Source: Berkiella sp964502705 (lineage in GTDB: Bacteria; Pseudomonadota; Gammaproteobacteria; Berkiellales; Berkiellaceae). From it: a stretch of DNA of 7,452 nucleotides. The stretch is taken from positions 1-7,452 of the forward strand of contig CAZCXZ010000147.1 in assembly GCA_964502705.1 (NCBI GenBank), written 5' to 3'. The notes beneath the pieces are model-generated. The model was not told where the DNA came from and searched no databases. It worked only from the letters and a program-made list of their open reading frames with translations. This document shows, one piece after another, positions 1 to 6,242 of the stretch (its first letter is position 1; each line of letters starts with the position of its first letter). The translations under genes were made by a program, and so were the position numbers.

Positions 1-1052
1 TTCGTGGGCGCCGCTGCAGGTCTTGATGTCGGCTTCTTTGCTGAAGGTGCAGGCTTTGCAGGCTGTTTTGGCTGATGCATATTTCTTTGCAAAAAGCGTT
101 GTGCCGCATGCAGCATATTGCCGCCCATTTGCGCTAAAGGTGCAGGTACTTTAGAGGATACAGGTGCTGCAAATGTTGCAGATGGCATAGCTGCCGCTTT
201 TGGCATAAATGGCATGTCCGCTTGTTTTTCTGCTTCTGGCATTGAAGGTGCTTTCATCGCGATACCCGTTGTAGATGAAAACCATTGGTTGAAAGCATTT
301 TTTGCAAATTGTGCAACTTGGCTTATAAATGGCGCAATCGAAGGCACGAAAGTTTTGCAAACAGTCGCAATCGATTCAATAATCATATCAAGAAGTAATC
401 CAACAATACTGCCTGCTGCATTTTTCATCTCGTCTTCATTGCCGCTATTGGCAGCACTTGCAACTTGAGAAAACGCATCTAAAATAGGTTTCACTTTTGC
501 ACTTGGATTGGCTGCATCTGCTTGCTTTTGTTGTGGCATCGGAGCCTTAGGTAAATTCTTAACGGCAAAATCCTTTTCTAATAGATCTTGCAGTATACGA
601 TTAAATTCAGCAATTTCAGCTGCATTCAAAGTTGCCTTAGCACGCATGATATCAACTTGTGCTTTAAAACGTCGAATCGCTTCATTTTTCTTTTGATCAT
701 AATAACGTTGATTGGTTTGCGCACGTTGATTCATTTGCGCAAGACTTTGTAATTCTTTGTTTAATGCTTGGGTCAGGTTGTAGCTATGGAACAGTGCTTT
801 TGCACTTTCTTGGCATTCTTGTGCTAATTCTTCATCGCTTTTAGCTAATTCATTTTCTTCATTTAGGGAACGATCAAGCTGTGATTCTACTCTATTTAGC
901 AAATCAACCATGAGCGTTGTGGCATTATTCGTGTCCAAGGAACTTAACTGTTCATGCAAGTTGGATAATTGTTCATGCGTCTTAACGTAGCCCTGTGCAG
1001 CTGCTTTATCAGCAATACCTGCAAGCATTATTAAGGATTGTTGCATTGTCAT
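1..1052 (-). CDS. Unrecognised coiled-coil protein with a hydrophobic segment and Pro/Ala/Lys tail (3' end outside window)
   Basis: I do not recognise this family and assign no function. The reading frame is open without a stop for 350 codons from the ATG at 1052 to the left edge, so the C-terminus is missing. The start has a Shine-Dalgarno site GGTGGG at 1060-1065, 7 bases upstream; a second ATG two codons on is less well spaced. Residues about 20-165 are rich in Glu, Gln, Lys, Leu and Asn, with heptad-like leucine spacing that suggests long helices or a coiled coil. Residues about 214-258 are the only strongly hydrophobic stretch (it contains SIVGLLLDMIIESIATV) and may insert in or lie on a membrane. 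Residues 259-350 are low-complexity Pro/Ala/Met/Lys and become basic near the edge. There is no signal peptide at the N-terminus. The gene lies behind the terminator of the upstream gene, so it probably has its own promoter, which I could not define. Phasin-like, structural or secreted-effector roles are all possible guesses. Confidence 0.85.
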   Translation of the reverse strand, partial: MTMQQSLIMLAGIADKAAAQGYVKTHEQLSNLHEQLSSLDTNNATTLMVDLLNRVESQLDRSLNEENELAKSDEELAQECQESAKALFHSYNLTQALNKELQSLAQMNQRAQTNQRYYDQKKNEAIRRFKAQVDIMRAKATLNAAEIAEFNRILQDLLEKDFAVKNLPKAPMPQQKQADAANPSAKVKPILDAFSQVASAANSGNEDEMKNAAGSIVGLLLDMIIESIATVCKTFVPSIAPFISQVAQFAKNAFNQWFSSTTGIAMKAPSMPEAEKQADMPFMPKAAAMPSATFAAPVSSKVPAPLAQMGGNMLHAAQRFLQRNMHQPKQPAKPAPSAKKPTSRPAAAPT

Positions 1053-1059
1053 ATGTTTT

Positions 1060-1065
1060 CCCACC
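1060..1065 (-). promoter_or_regulatory. Ribosome binding site of the coiled-coil gene
   Basis: GGTGGG on the minus strand lies 7 bases before the ATG at 1052. It decides the start of a gene whose other end is outside the window. Confidence 0.55.
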
Positions 1066-1135
1066 GGGTTTTATTGGCACTGGGAGCAGCGTATCGGATG
1101 TCAGTTGAATTTCATAGCGGGGATCGACGAAGGAC

Positions 1136-1163
1136 AAAAAAAATGGGCCGAGCGGCCCATTTT
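1136..1163 (-). terminator. Intrinsic terminator of the 287-residue protein gene
   Basis: A 10-base perfect inverted repeat (AAAATGGGCC at 1140-1149 and GGCCCATTTT at 1154-1163) encloses a GAGC/GCTC loop. On the minus strand the GC-rich stem is followed by eight consecutive T residues (the A tract at 1136-1143), the standard form of a rho-independent terminator. It begins about 30 bases after the stop codon of the gene at 1193-2056. On the plus strand the trailing T run is interrupted (TTTTCTTTC), so it would work less well in that direction, where no gene needs it. Confidence 0.88.
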
Positions 1164-1192
1164 CTTTCGTGTAGTGTAACGCTTACTAATTA

Positions 1193-2056
1193 TTAGTAGT
1201 GAGCGCCAGCACGACGTGGACGGTTGTGGATAGCGTTTTTAGCGTTCACATCAACTACTCTAGCAACGCGTGCTTTATTACGAGCTGGCGTGAATGTAGC
1301 AGCTGGTTGTTCAACGTCTACAACCGCTTCAGCTACAGGAGCCGCAACTGGGTTCAAACGTGGTGAACGACGTGGGCTAGCAGCTTTAGGTGCTTCAGTA
1401 GCAGCAACTTCAGCAGCTTTAGGCGCTTCTACAGTTTTAGCAGCTTCTACAACAGCAACTTCAACAGCTTTAGGCGCCTCTACAGTTTTAGCAGCTTCTA
1501 CAGCAGGAACTTCAACAGCTTTAGGCGCTTCAGGAGCAGCAACTTCAACAGCTTTAGGCGCTTCAGGAGCAGCAACTTCAGCAGGCTTAGCAGCTTCTTC
1601 AGCAGGCTTAACAGATTCTTCAGTTTTAGCAAACCAACCTTTTACTTTGGTCCAGTTTCTGCTGAAAAAGCCTGGCTTTTGTTCAGGAGTTGCTTCAACT
1701 TTAGCTTCGTCTTTCTTTTCAGCATCAACTTTAGGAGCGTCAACTTTAGGAGCGTCTACAGCAGGAGCTTCAACTTTAGCTTCATCTTTCTTTTCAGCAT
1801 CAGCTTTAGGAGCTTCTTCAGTTTTAATATCGAATACATAGTTATAAGCAGCTTTAGCGCCTAAATATAATGCATAAGAACCAGCAACAGCGGTTAATGA
1901 CAATAAGCCAAGACCAGCAACGTGTGGAACGGTTAATGCAGCAACTGGGGAGAAGTATGCAGCGCCAGCAGTTAAAGCAGCTGTAGCAAGACCACCAACG
2001 GTGTACTTGTTGGTGTAAGAAGTAACAAAGTTTTTAGCATCAGTAACAAATTTCAT
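1193..2056 (-). CDS. Unrecognised membrane-anchored protein with repetitive Ala/Pro/Glu/Lys tail
   Basis: I do not recognise this 287-residue protein. The N-terminus (MKFVTDAKNF) leads into two hydrophobic helices rich in Ala, Gly and Leu, at about 19-43 and 45-68. These could form a membrane hairpin, which would leave both ends on the same side. Residues 77-125 carry KKDEAKVEA twice (89-97 and 114-122) around VDAPKVDAPKVDA. Residues 128-143 form a short aromatic, basic, possibly amphipathic stretch (GFFSRNWTKVKGWFAK). Residues about 160-226 are tandem repeats of the type VAAPEAPKAVE and VPAVEAAKTVEAPKAVE. The last 60 residues are basic and include SPRRSPRL (227-234) and RPRR (279-282). The ATG at 2056 has GATGAGG 11 bases upstream. 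Codons are biased to GCT, GTT, GGT, CGT, AAC and TAC, as in highly expressed genes, and the gene has its own promoter and terminator. This suggests an abundant product, perhaps a structural, envelope or secreted protein. No function is claimed. Confidence 0.8.
   Translation of the reverse strand: MKFVTDAKNFVTSYTNKYTVGGLATAALTAGAAYFSPVAALTVPHVAGLGLLSLTAVAGSYALYLGAKAAYNYVFDIKTEEAPKADAEKKDEAKVEAPAVDAPKVDAPKVDAEKKDEAKVEATPEQKPGFFSRNWTKVKGWFAKTEESVKPAEEAAKPAEVAAPEAPKAVEVAAPEAPKAVEVPAVEAAKTVEAPKAVEVAVVEAAKTVEAPKAAEVAATEAPKAASPRRSPRLNPVAAPVAEAVVDVEQPAATFTPARNKARVARVVDVNAKNAIHNRPRRAGAHY
1376..1576 (-). repeat. In-frame tandem repeat array of 33- and 51-base units
   Basis: Within the 287-residue protein gene, two perfect 33-base copies (1511-1543 and 1544-1576) are followed, in the sense direction, by two 51-base relatives (1460-1510 and 1409-1459). 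These are the same unit with an extra 18 bases. A degenerate 33-base copy follows at 1376-1408. All units are multiples of three and encode VAAPEAPKAVE or VPAVEAAKTVEAPKAVE-type peptides, so copy-number changes would keep the frame. Confidence 0.85.
1692..1816 (-). repeat. Second internal repeat: 50-base direct repeat plus 15-base tandem duplication
   Basis: Positions 1692-1741 and 1767-1816 match at 47 of 50 bases by eye and encode the paired KKDEAKVEA segments. Between and overlapping them, a 15-base unit is perfectly duplicated in tandem (1726-1740 and 1741-1755), encoding VDAPK twice. The start-to-start distance of 75 bases keeps the reading frame. Confidence 0.8.
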
Positions 2057-2130
2057 AATAGTAGTAACCTCATCGTGACAAAAATTCGGAATAAAGTTTA
2101 TTTATTAACTTAATCAAGCAAAGTCCGGCG

Positions 2131-2159
2131 ATTGTATTTTGTATCGCAACTAAGATCAA
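2131..2159 (-). promoter_or_regulatory. Sigma-70-type promoter for the 287-residue protein gene
   Basis: On the minus strand, TTGATC (2154-2159) and TACAAT (2131-2136) are separated by exactly 17 bases, a near-consensus -35/-10 pair. Transcription would start near 2124 and leave a leader of about 70 bases before the ATG at 2056. It sits in the 154-base gap after hda. I saw no intrinsic terminator after hda, so read-through from the upstream operon is also possible. Confidence 0.7.
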
Positions 2160-2210
2160 CTAGGAGGTAGGTATTAACAGACGAACGGCTAACTTATTCG
2201 TGCATGTGCG

Positions 2211-2918
2211 CTAAAGAGCGAGCACTTCTTTCACAAAAGGGATCGTTAAACGGCGCTTGGCCACTAAGGATGCTTTATCAAGGCTGGTCAGTGTTTCATA
2301 GAGCTCAGGCATGGTACGAACGCAACGACGGATCAAAAACAGCCCTACTTCTCTGGAAAGCTCTAATCCTCGTTGCTTAGCGCGCAACTGAAGCGCCGCT
2401 AATAATTGTTCATCATCTAAAGGGTGTAACTGATAAGTAATTCCCCACGAGAGTCGCGACTGGAGATCCGCTAATTTAATGGCTAATGATTTGGGTGCAA
2501 CATTTCCCGCCATCAATAATCGGTGCTTTGCTGCACGTACTCGATTAAAAAGATAAAACAAGGCCTCCTCCCATTTTGCATCGCCTGATTTTACATCAAT
2601 ATCATCGATGCAAATCAGATCAATGCGCTCTAAATCATCGAGCATCTTGATATGAGCGGCCTTGTCTGCGAGCGATAAGTAAAAAGCAGTTCTATTAATA
2701 CGGGTGGCAAAATGGCAGGCACCTTGCAATAAATGGGTGCGTCCCACGCCTTGGCGCCCCCATAAATAGATAAAGGATTCACCGAAGCCTTCTGCCATGC
2801 GTTGAATGGAATTCAGCGCTTGCTCATTGTCACCTGGATAATAGGTCTCCAGTGTACAATCATCTCTTAAGGTTAACCCCAGGGGTAACTGTTCTGCCCC
2901 ATGGTCTTTATCAATCAC
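2211..2918 (-). CDS. hda: DnaA regulatory inactivator Hda
   Basis: Hda is an AAA+ DnaA paralogue that binds the DNA-loaded beta sliding clamp and stimulates DnaA-ATP hydrolysis, which prevents re-initiation (RIDA). The 235-residue length fits the family (about 233 in Escherichia coli). Visible features are the N-terminal clamp-binding motif QLPLGL (10-15), a Walker A-like GRQGVGRTH (54-62) with Arg where classical P-loops have Lys, as in E. coli Hda, Walker B LICIDDID (101-108), the box VII motif QSRLSWG with the arginine finger near R155, and the highly conserved ending LTIPFVKEVL. The start is a GTG at 2918, 8 bases inside the 3' end of the permease gene, with AGGGGG 8 bases upstream. No in-frame ATG serves better. 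This is the last gene of the DUF2066-permease-hda operon and is probably translationally coupled to the permease gene. Confidence 0.96.
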   Translation of the reverse strand: MIDKDHGAEQLPLGLTLRDDCTLETYYPGDNEQALNSIQRMAEGFGESFIYLWGRQGVGRTHLLQGACHFATRINRTAFYLSLADKAAHIKMLDDLERIDLICIDDIDVKSGDAKWEEALFYLFNRVRAAKHRLLMAGNVAPKSLAIKLADLQSRLSWGITYQLHPLDDEQLLAALQLRAKQRGLELSREVGLFLIRRCVRTMPELYETLTSLDKASLVAKRRLTIPFVKEVLAL

Positions 2919-3972
2919 TTAAATGACCCCCTGCAGACATCAGTTCGCGCAGAAGTACAACCAGCATGGCAGTAATCGGTAAAGCCAAAATCACACCGAC
3001 CAATCCCAAAAGATGGCCACCAGCTAAAACAGCAAAGATCACAACCACCGGGTGCAGACCCAATTTGTCACCTATTAATATAGGAGTGAGTACCATTGCT
3101 TCCAAGAGATGACCAATACTAAATACGACTAATACGCCAATAATGGGTAACCAGCTATGAAATTGTAAATATGTAACGATTAAAGCAGCCCCTAACCCTA
3201 CCAAGCTTCCTAAATAAGGAACAATACTCAAGATGCCTGCCAACATGCCTAATAGTAAGGAGAAGTTAACACCGATCAGCGCCAAGCCCACACCATACAG
3301 TGTACCTAAGCTCATCATGACCGTTAGCTGCCCTCGCACAAAGGTCGCAAGCACCACATCACATTCTTTCGCTAAACGGATAACCGTTGGCTTTACCGTT
3401 TTGGGTATGATCTTTTGGCAAGCATTCAAAATCTGACGCCAATCTCGCAATAAATAAAAAGAGGCGACCAACACAATCAACACATTCATCAAACCATTCA
3501 TCACCGCAAGACCGGAATGAAATAGGGTTTTCCATAACCATTTGGCCATTTCAGTCGCTTGTGATGCATGCGACACGATGGCTTCTTTTAATCCATTGAA
3601 GCTTAACTCTTCAGGTTTCACGCCCAACATTTCAAGTTGAGGGCTGATATTTTGTTGTAGTGCATCTAGCATCGTGGGCATGTTGGCAATCAACACCAAC
3701 AGTTGTTGTTGCAAAGCAGGAATTAAATAAAGCAACACGACCAAGAAAACCACAATCAAAAGCACGAATACACAAGCCACAGTAAGCGTGCGCGGTATTT
3801 TATATTTACCTCCACTCACTTTTTCGACCAACGGGTCAGTGAGGTAGGCTAAAAAGGCGGCAATTAAAAAAGGGGTCAACACTGGCGTCAGCAAATAGGT
3901 TAATCCGCCAAGCAAAATAAGAAGGCACAGCAATGTGATTAAAGAAGTCGTTGCACTCTTAGTTGTTGCCAT
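2911..3972 (-). CDS. AI-2E family (PerM/UPF0118-type) inner-membrane permease
   Basis: A polytopic inner-membrane protein of 353 residues, the usual size for the AI-2E transporter (PF01594) family. Hydrophobic segments fall at about 9-45 (two helices), 62-84, 157-175, 215-235, 237-268, 275-295 and 303-345, with an amphipathic soluble stretch at 88-150, as in family members. The C-terminal half carries the family signature: VPYLGSL near 251-257, then LTPILIGDKLGLHP and the GGHLLGLVG run near 295-326. Known members include Na+/H+ antiporters and TqsA, associated with autoinducer-2 export, but the substrate of this subgroup beside hda is not established and cannot be read from sequence. The ATG at 3972 has AAGGA just upstream, in the 14-base gap after the DUF2066 gene. 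Its end overlaps the hda start by 8 bases. Confidence 0.92.
   Translation of the reverse strand: MATTKSATTSLITLLCLLILLGGLTYLLTPVLTPFLIAAFLAYLTDPLVEKVSGGKYKIPRTLTVACVFVLLIVVFLVVLLYLIPALQQQLLVLIANMPTMLDALQQNISPQLEMLGVKPEELSFNGLKEAIVSHASQATEMAKWLWKTLFHSGLAVMNGLMNVLIVLVASFYLLRDWRQILNACQKIIPKTVKPTVIRLAKECDVVLATFVRGQLTVMMSLGTLYGVGLALIGVNFSLLLGMLAGILSIVPYLGSLVGLGAALIVTYLQFHSWLPIIGVLVVFSIGHLLEAMVLTPILIGDKLGLHPVVVIFAVLAGGHLLGLVGVILALPITAMLVVLLRELMSAGGHLSD
2927..2932 (-). promoter_or_regulatory. Ribosome binding site setting the GTG start of hda
   Basis: AGGGGG on the minus strand lies 8 bases before the GTG at 2918, inside the end of the permease coding region. It supports a non-ATG start and coupled translation. 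Confidence 0.7.
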
Positions 3973-3986
3973 AATTTATCCTTAAT

Positions 3987-5045
3987 TTACGGGTTCCAAC
4001 GGACCATCAAATCGATTTCCGACAATGAAGCATGCGTTGTTGGCTCTCTTTGCAAATGATGCTCCAATTGCAAGGCTTGCTCAAAAGCTTCGCGGCCATA
4101 ACCATTACGGGGGGTAATTTCAAAAACCGTCATATCCCCATCAATGCGTTGAATATTCACGACATTGTTTGGCTGCAAATTACTGAGGTATTTCCCTACA
4201 TTGCTATAGTCATTGGCATTTTGCACATTATCGACTGCCACGAGAAAGGGCTTATCACTGGTCGCGGTACGAACCAGATTTTTTTGACCAAAGCGTCCCA
4301 TGAGGTAATGACTGGTGCTCGCAAGGCCTTGCTTCAATACTTCTTCTTGGGTAAGACCTGTCACAGTCCAGCTAGGCGTTTCATTTGCGGTAAGTAATTG
4401 CCAATTCGCTTGCCATGGCTTATCTGAAGCTGGCGTGTGCGTTAATCTGGCAACTAAAATAACTTGTGCATCATAACGCTTAGAAGCTTGTTGTAAGGTG
4501 TTTGGAAACTGTCCCCACACATCCGTCACCGTGACACTGGAAACATCTTCTAGATCCATTAAGGGTAACAGTAAAGGAAGACCTTTCTCCGTTGCCCATT
4601 TTTCAAGTTGCGCTTGTAATGTGGGATCCGTTTCTTGGCCCACTAAACGGCGCTGTTGGTTATCTTCAACAGCCAACCATAAAATCACATTGGGTCGACG
4701 TTGCCCCCAAACCGCATTATGTCCTGACTGATTCATTAAGCGATTAATCAGATCGGTGCTAAAACGCACATGGATTTCGTTACCTTGATACGCGTATTGT
4801 TCGACGTAGTCCGTGATATTCGAGAATGCTTTATTTACTTTCTCGTCTTTATCAAAGCCGGTTTCACCACTCAGCTTCTCTAATACTTGTATCAACCCTT
4901 GTTTAAAGAGTGTTTGACGCTCAGCTTCGGATTGAGACTGGCAAGCAATGGTTGCCTCATAAAGCGGCGTGACTGCGGCTTGGGTTTTCATGCCAAGACT
5001 CAAAAATAACAAAACCGCTGCTAGCACAGAATAGCGATTCGCCAT
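3987..5045 (-). CDS. Exported DUF2066 domain protein
   Basis: A 352-residue protein of the DUF2066 family, conserved between the purMN genes and hda in many gammaproteobacteria; its function is unknown. The N-terminus is a typical Sec signal peptide: basic n-region, a hydrophobic core at 7-18, and a likely cleavage after TQA (21-23), giving a periplasmic or envelope product. Family hallmarks are the early EATI...ALF/GLIQVLEKLSG block (30-60), the VRFSTDLINRLM segment (93-104), VWGQRRPNVILWLAVED (112-128) and the strongly conserved GLPLLLPLMDLED (155-167). The ATG at 5045 has AAGGAA about 8 bases upstream. It is the first gene of the minus-strand operon and diverges from purM across a gap of about 120-150 bases. 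Confidence 0.92.
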   Translation of the reverse strand: MANRYSVLAAVLLFLSLGMKTQAAVTPLYEATIACQSQSEAERQTLFKQGLIQVLEKLSGETGFDKDEKVNKAFSNITDYVEQYAYQGNEIHVRFSTDLINRLMNQSGHNAVWGQRRPNVILWLAVEDNQQRRLVGQETDPTLQAQLEKWATEKGLPLLLPLMDLEDVSSVTVTDVWGQFPNTLQQASKRYDAQVILVARLTHTPASDKPWQANWQLLTANETPSWTVTGLTQEEVLKQGLASTSHYLMGRFGQKNLVRTATSDKPFLVAVDNVQNANDYSNVGKYLSNLQPNNVVNIQRIDGDMTVFEITPRNGYGREAFEQALQLEHHLQREPTTHASLSEIDLMVRWNP

Positions 5046-5090
5046 GCGTATTCTTCCTTATTCTACAGTCATGATTAGCGTAACCTTCGC

Positions 5091-5099
5091 ATTGTAGCA
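5091..5099 (-). promoter_or_regulatory. Extended -10 promoter for the DUF2066-permease-hda operon
   Basis: On the minus strand the sequence TGCTACAAT provides a TGn extension and a near-consensus -10 (TACAAT at 5091-5096). No good -35 hexamer lies 16-18 bases upstream, as is usual for extended -10 promoters. The start would be near 5084, giving a leader of about 40 bases. Confidence 0.55.
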
Positions 5100-5112
5100 G
5101 AGTTAAACAACC

Positions 5113-5141
5113 TAGGGATATGTGGGGGCTCTTTCTATAGT
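5113..5141 (+). promoter_or_regulatory. Possible promoter for purM-purN
   Basis: TATAGT (5136-5141) matches the -10 consensus at five of six positions, but the -35 candidate TAGGGA (5113-5118, 17-base spacing) is weak. An alternative -10, TAAAAT, lies at 5165-5170. I saw no recognisable PurR operator (the ACGCAAACG/CGTTTGCGT palindrome). Treat this as a candidate only. Confidence 0.3.
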
Positions 5142-5201
5142 CGCATTTCCTGGCGTGAGTAGGATAAAATGGGCCCCTTTTATTCGTATACGAGTCAAAA
5201 C

Positions 5202-6242
5202 ATGTCTGAAGGTTTCACTTACGAAGATGCTGGGGTCAATATCGACGCCGGAAATAAGTTAGTAGATAAGTTAAAAACAATTGTTAAAACGACCCACCGG
5301 CCTGGTGTGTTGGGTGCCTTAGGAGGTTTTGGCGGTTGCTTTGATTTGTCACAATTACAAGCTTATAAGCAACCCGTATTAGTGTCATCAACTGATGGTG
5401 TTGGCACCAAGCTGCGTCTTGCGATTGATTTAAATCGCCACAGTACGATTGGTATCGATTTAGTTGCCATGTGCGTAAACGATTTAGTTGTGATGGGTGC
5501 TGAACCTTTATTTTTCCTCGACTACTTTGCTACCGGCAAGCTAGAAGTGGATGTTGCAGCCAGTGTGATATCGGGTATTGCCGCAGGATGTAAATCAGCC
5601 AATGCTGCGTTAATTGGTGGTGAAACCGCTGAAATGCCCGGCATGTATGCGACCGACGATTACGATTTAGCAGGCTTTACCGTTGGTATCGTTGAAAAAG
5701 AAGCAGTCATCGATGGCAGCCATATTCAGCCCGATGATGTATTGATTGCCTTAGCCTCAAGTGGCGCACACTCTAACGGCTATTCTTTGATCCGCCATAT
5801 TATCAAAGAAAATAATACCGATATTATGCAAGCCTTCGGAAAATCCACATTAGCAGATGCGTTACTGGAGCCAACACGTATTTATGTGAAATCCGTATTG
5901 GCTCTTGCTAAACAAGGCATTTTAAAAGGCGCAGCGCATATTACCGGTGGTGGGTTCATTGATAACATTCCCCGTGTTTTGCCTCAGAATTGTGCCGCTT
6001 TTATCGACTGCCAATCTTGGGATTTACCGCCCCTATTTCAATGGTTACAACAGATGGGCAAACTGTCTACCTTTGAATTACGCCGTACCTTTAATTGTGG
6101 TGTTGGCATGGTGGTCTGTGTGAATGCCAACGACGCAAATACCGCATTAGCAACCTTAAGCGCCAATGGCGAAAACGCGTGGGTAATCGGACGAGTCACG
6201 ACGCGCGACAAGCATGAGGTCGTATTTTCAGATGACATCTAA
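5202..6242 (+). CDS. purM: Phosphoribosylformylglycinamidine cyclo-ligase (AIR synthetase)
   Basis: PurM performs the ATP-dependent ring closure of formylglycinamidine ribonucleotide to 5-aminoimidazole ribonucleotide, step five of de novo purine synthesis, in the cytoplasm. Counted from the ATG at 5202 (346 residues; E. coli PurM has 345), the protein begins FTYEDAGVNIDAGN, matching the family start. It then shows DGVGTKL (65-71), GIDLVAMCVND (84-94), GGETAEMPG (139-147), ASSGAHSNGYSL (185-196), HITGGGFIDNIPR (246-258) and FNCGVGM (298-304). All conserved blocks of the N-terminal and C-terminal AIRS domains are present and intact. An upstream in-frame ATG at 5169 would add 11 residues (357 in all). 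It has AGGA only 4 bases before it, whereas 5202 has only a weak GAG 7 bases before it, so the start is chosen on family length. The stop overlaps purN by 11 bases. Confidence 0.96.
   Translation: MSEGFTYEDAGVNIDAGNKLVDKLKTIVKTTHRPGVLGALGGFGGCFDLSQLQAYKQPVLVSSTDGVGTKLRLAIDLNRHSTIGIDLVAMCVNDLVVMGAEPLFFLDYFATGKLEVDVAASVISGIAAGCKSANAALIGGETAEMPGMYATDDYDLAGFTVGIVEKEAVIDGSHIQPDDVLIALASSGAHSNGYSLIRHIIKENNTDIMQAFGKSTLADALLEPTRIYVKSVLALAKQGILKGAAHITGGGFIDNIPRVLPQNCAAFIDCQSWDLPPLFQWLQQMGKLSTFELRRTFNCGVGMVVCVNANDANTALATLSANGENAWVIGRVTTRDKHEVVFSDDI
6216..6220 (+). promoter_or_regulatory. Ribosome binding site deciding the purN start
   Basis: GAGGT lies 11 bases before the ATG at 6232, inside the end of purM. 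The alternative ATG at 6214 has no such site and would contain this one. Confidence 0.5.

Noticed and set aside
118..696. Plus-strand frames of 116 and 62 codons
   Set aside because: They lie opposite the continuous minus-strand coiled-coil gene, have no convincing ribosome binding sites and show Cys/Ser/Ala/Ile-rich composition typical of antisense shadows.
1099..1140. Possible promoter for the coiled-coil gene (minus strand CTGACA or TTGTCC with a TATGAA box)
   Set aside because: No -10 hexamer of quality lies 16-18 bases from CTGACA, and TTGTCC to TATGAA is only 15 bases apart. The gene probably has a promoter between 1053 and 1140, but I cannot define it.
1224..1841. Open plus-strand frame of 205 codons rich in Ala, Ser and Thr opposite the repetitive gene
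   Set aside because: It starts at a TTG without a ribosome binding site, and its composition is simply the complement of the GCT/GAA/GTT/AAA-rich repeats on the minus strand, which rarely produce stops in this frame. The minus-strand gene has the promoter, Shine-Dalgarno site and terminator.
2160..2213. Possible terminator after hda
   Set aside because: Only a 5-base stem (ACGAA/TTCGT) with a long loop and no T run was found, which is not enough to call an intrinsic terminator.
2160..2215. AGGAGG on the plus strand at about 2162-2167 as a ribosome binding site for a small gene
   Set aside because: No ATG, GTG or TTG at a suitable distance opens a frame of useful length. The site overlaps the upstream side of the minus-strand promoter.
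4032..4731. Plus-strand frames of 121 and 77 codons opposite the DUF2066 gene
   Set aside because: The minus strand carries a complete, family-matching protein with a signal peptide here. The plus frames show no recognisable protein character.
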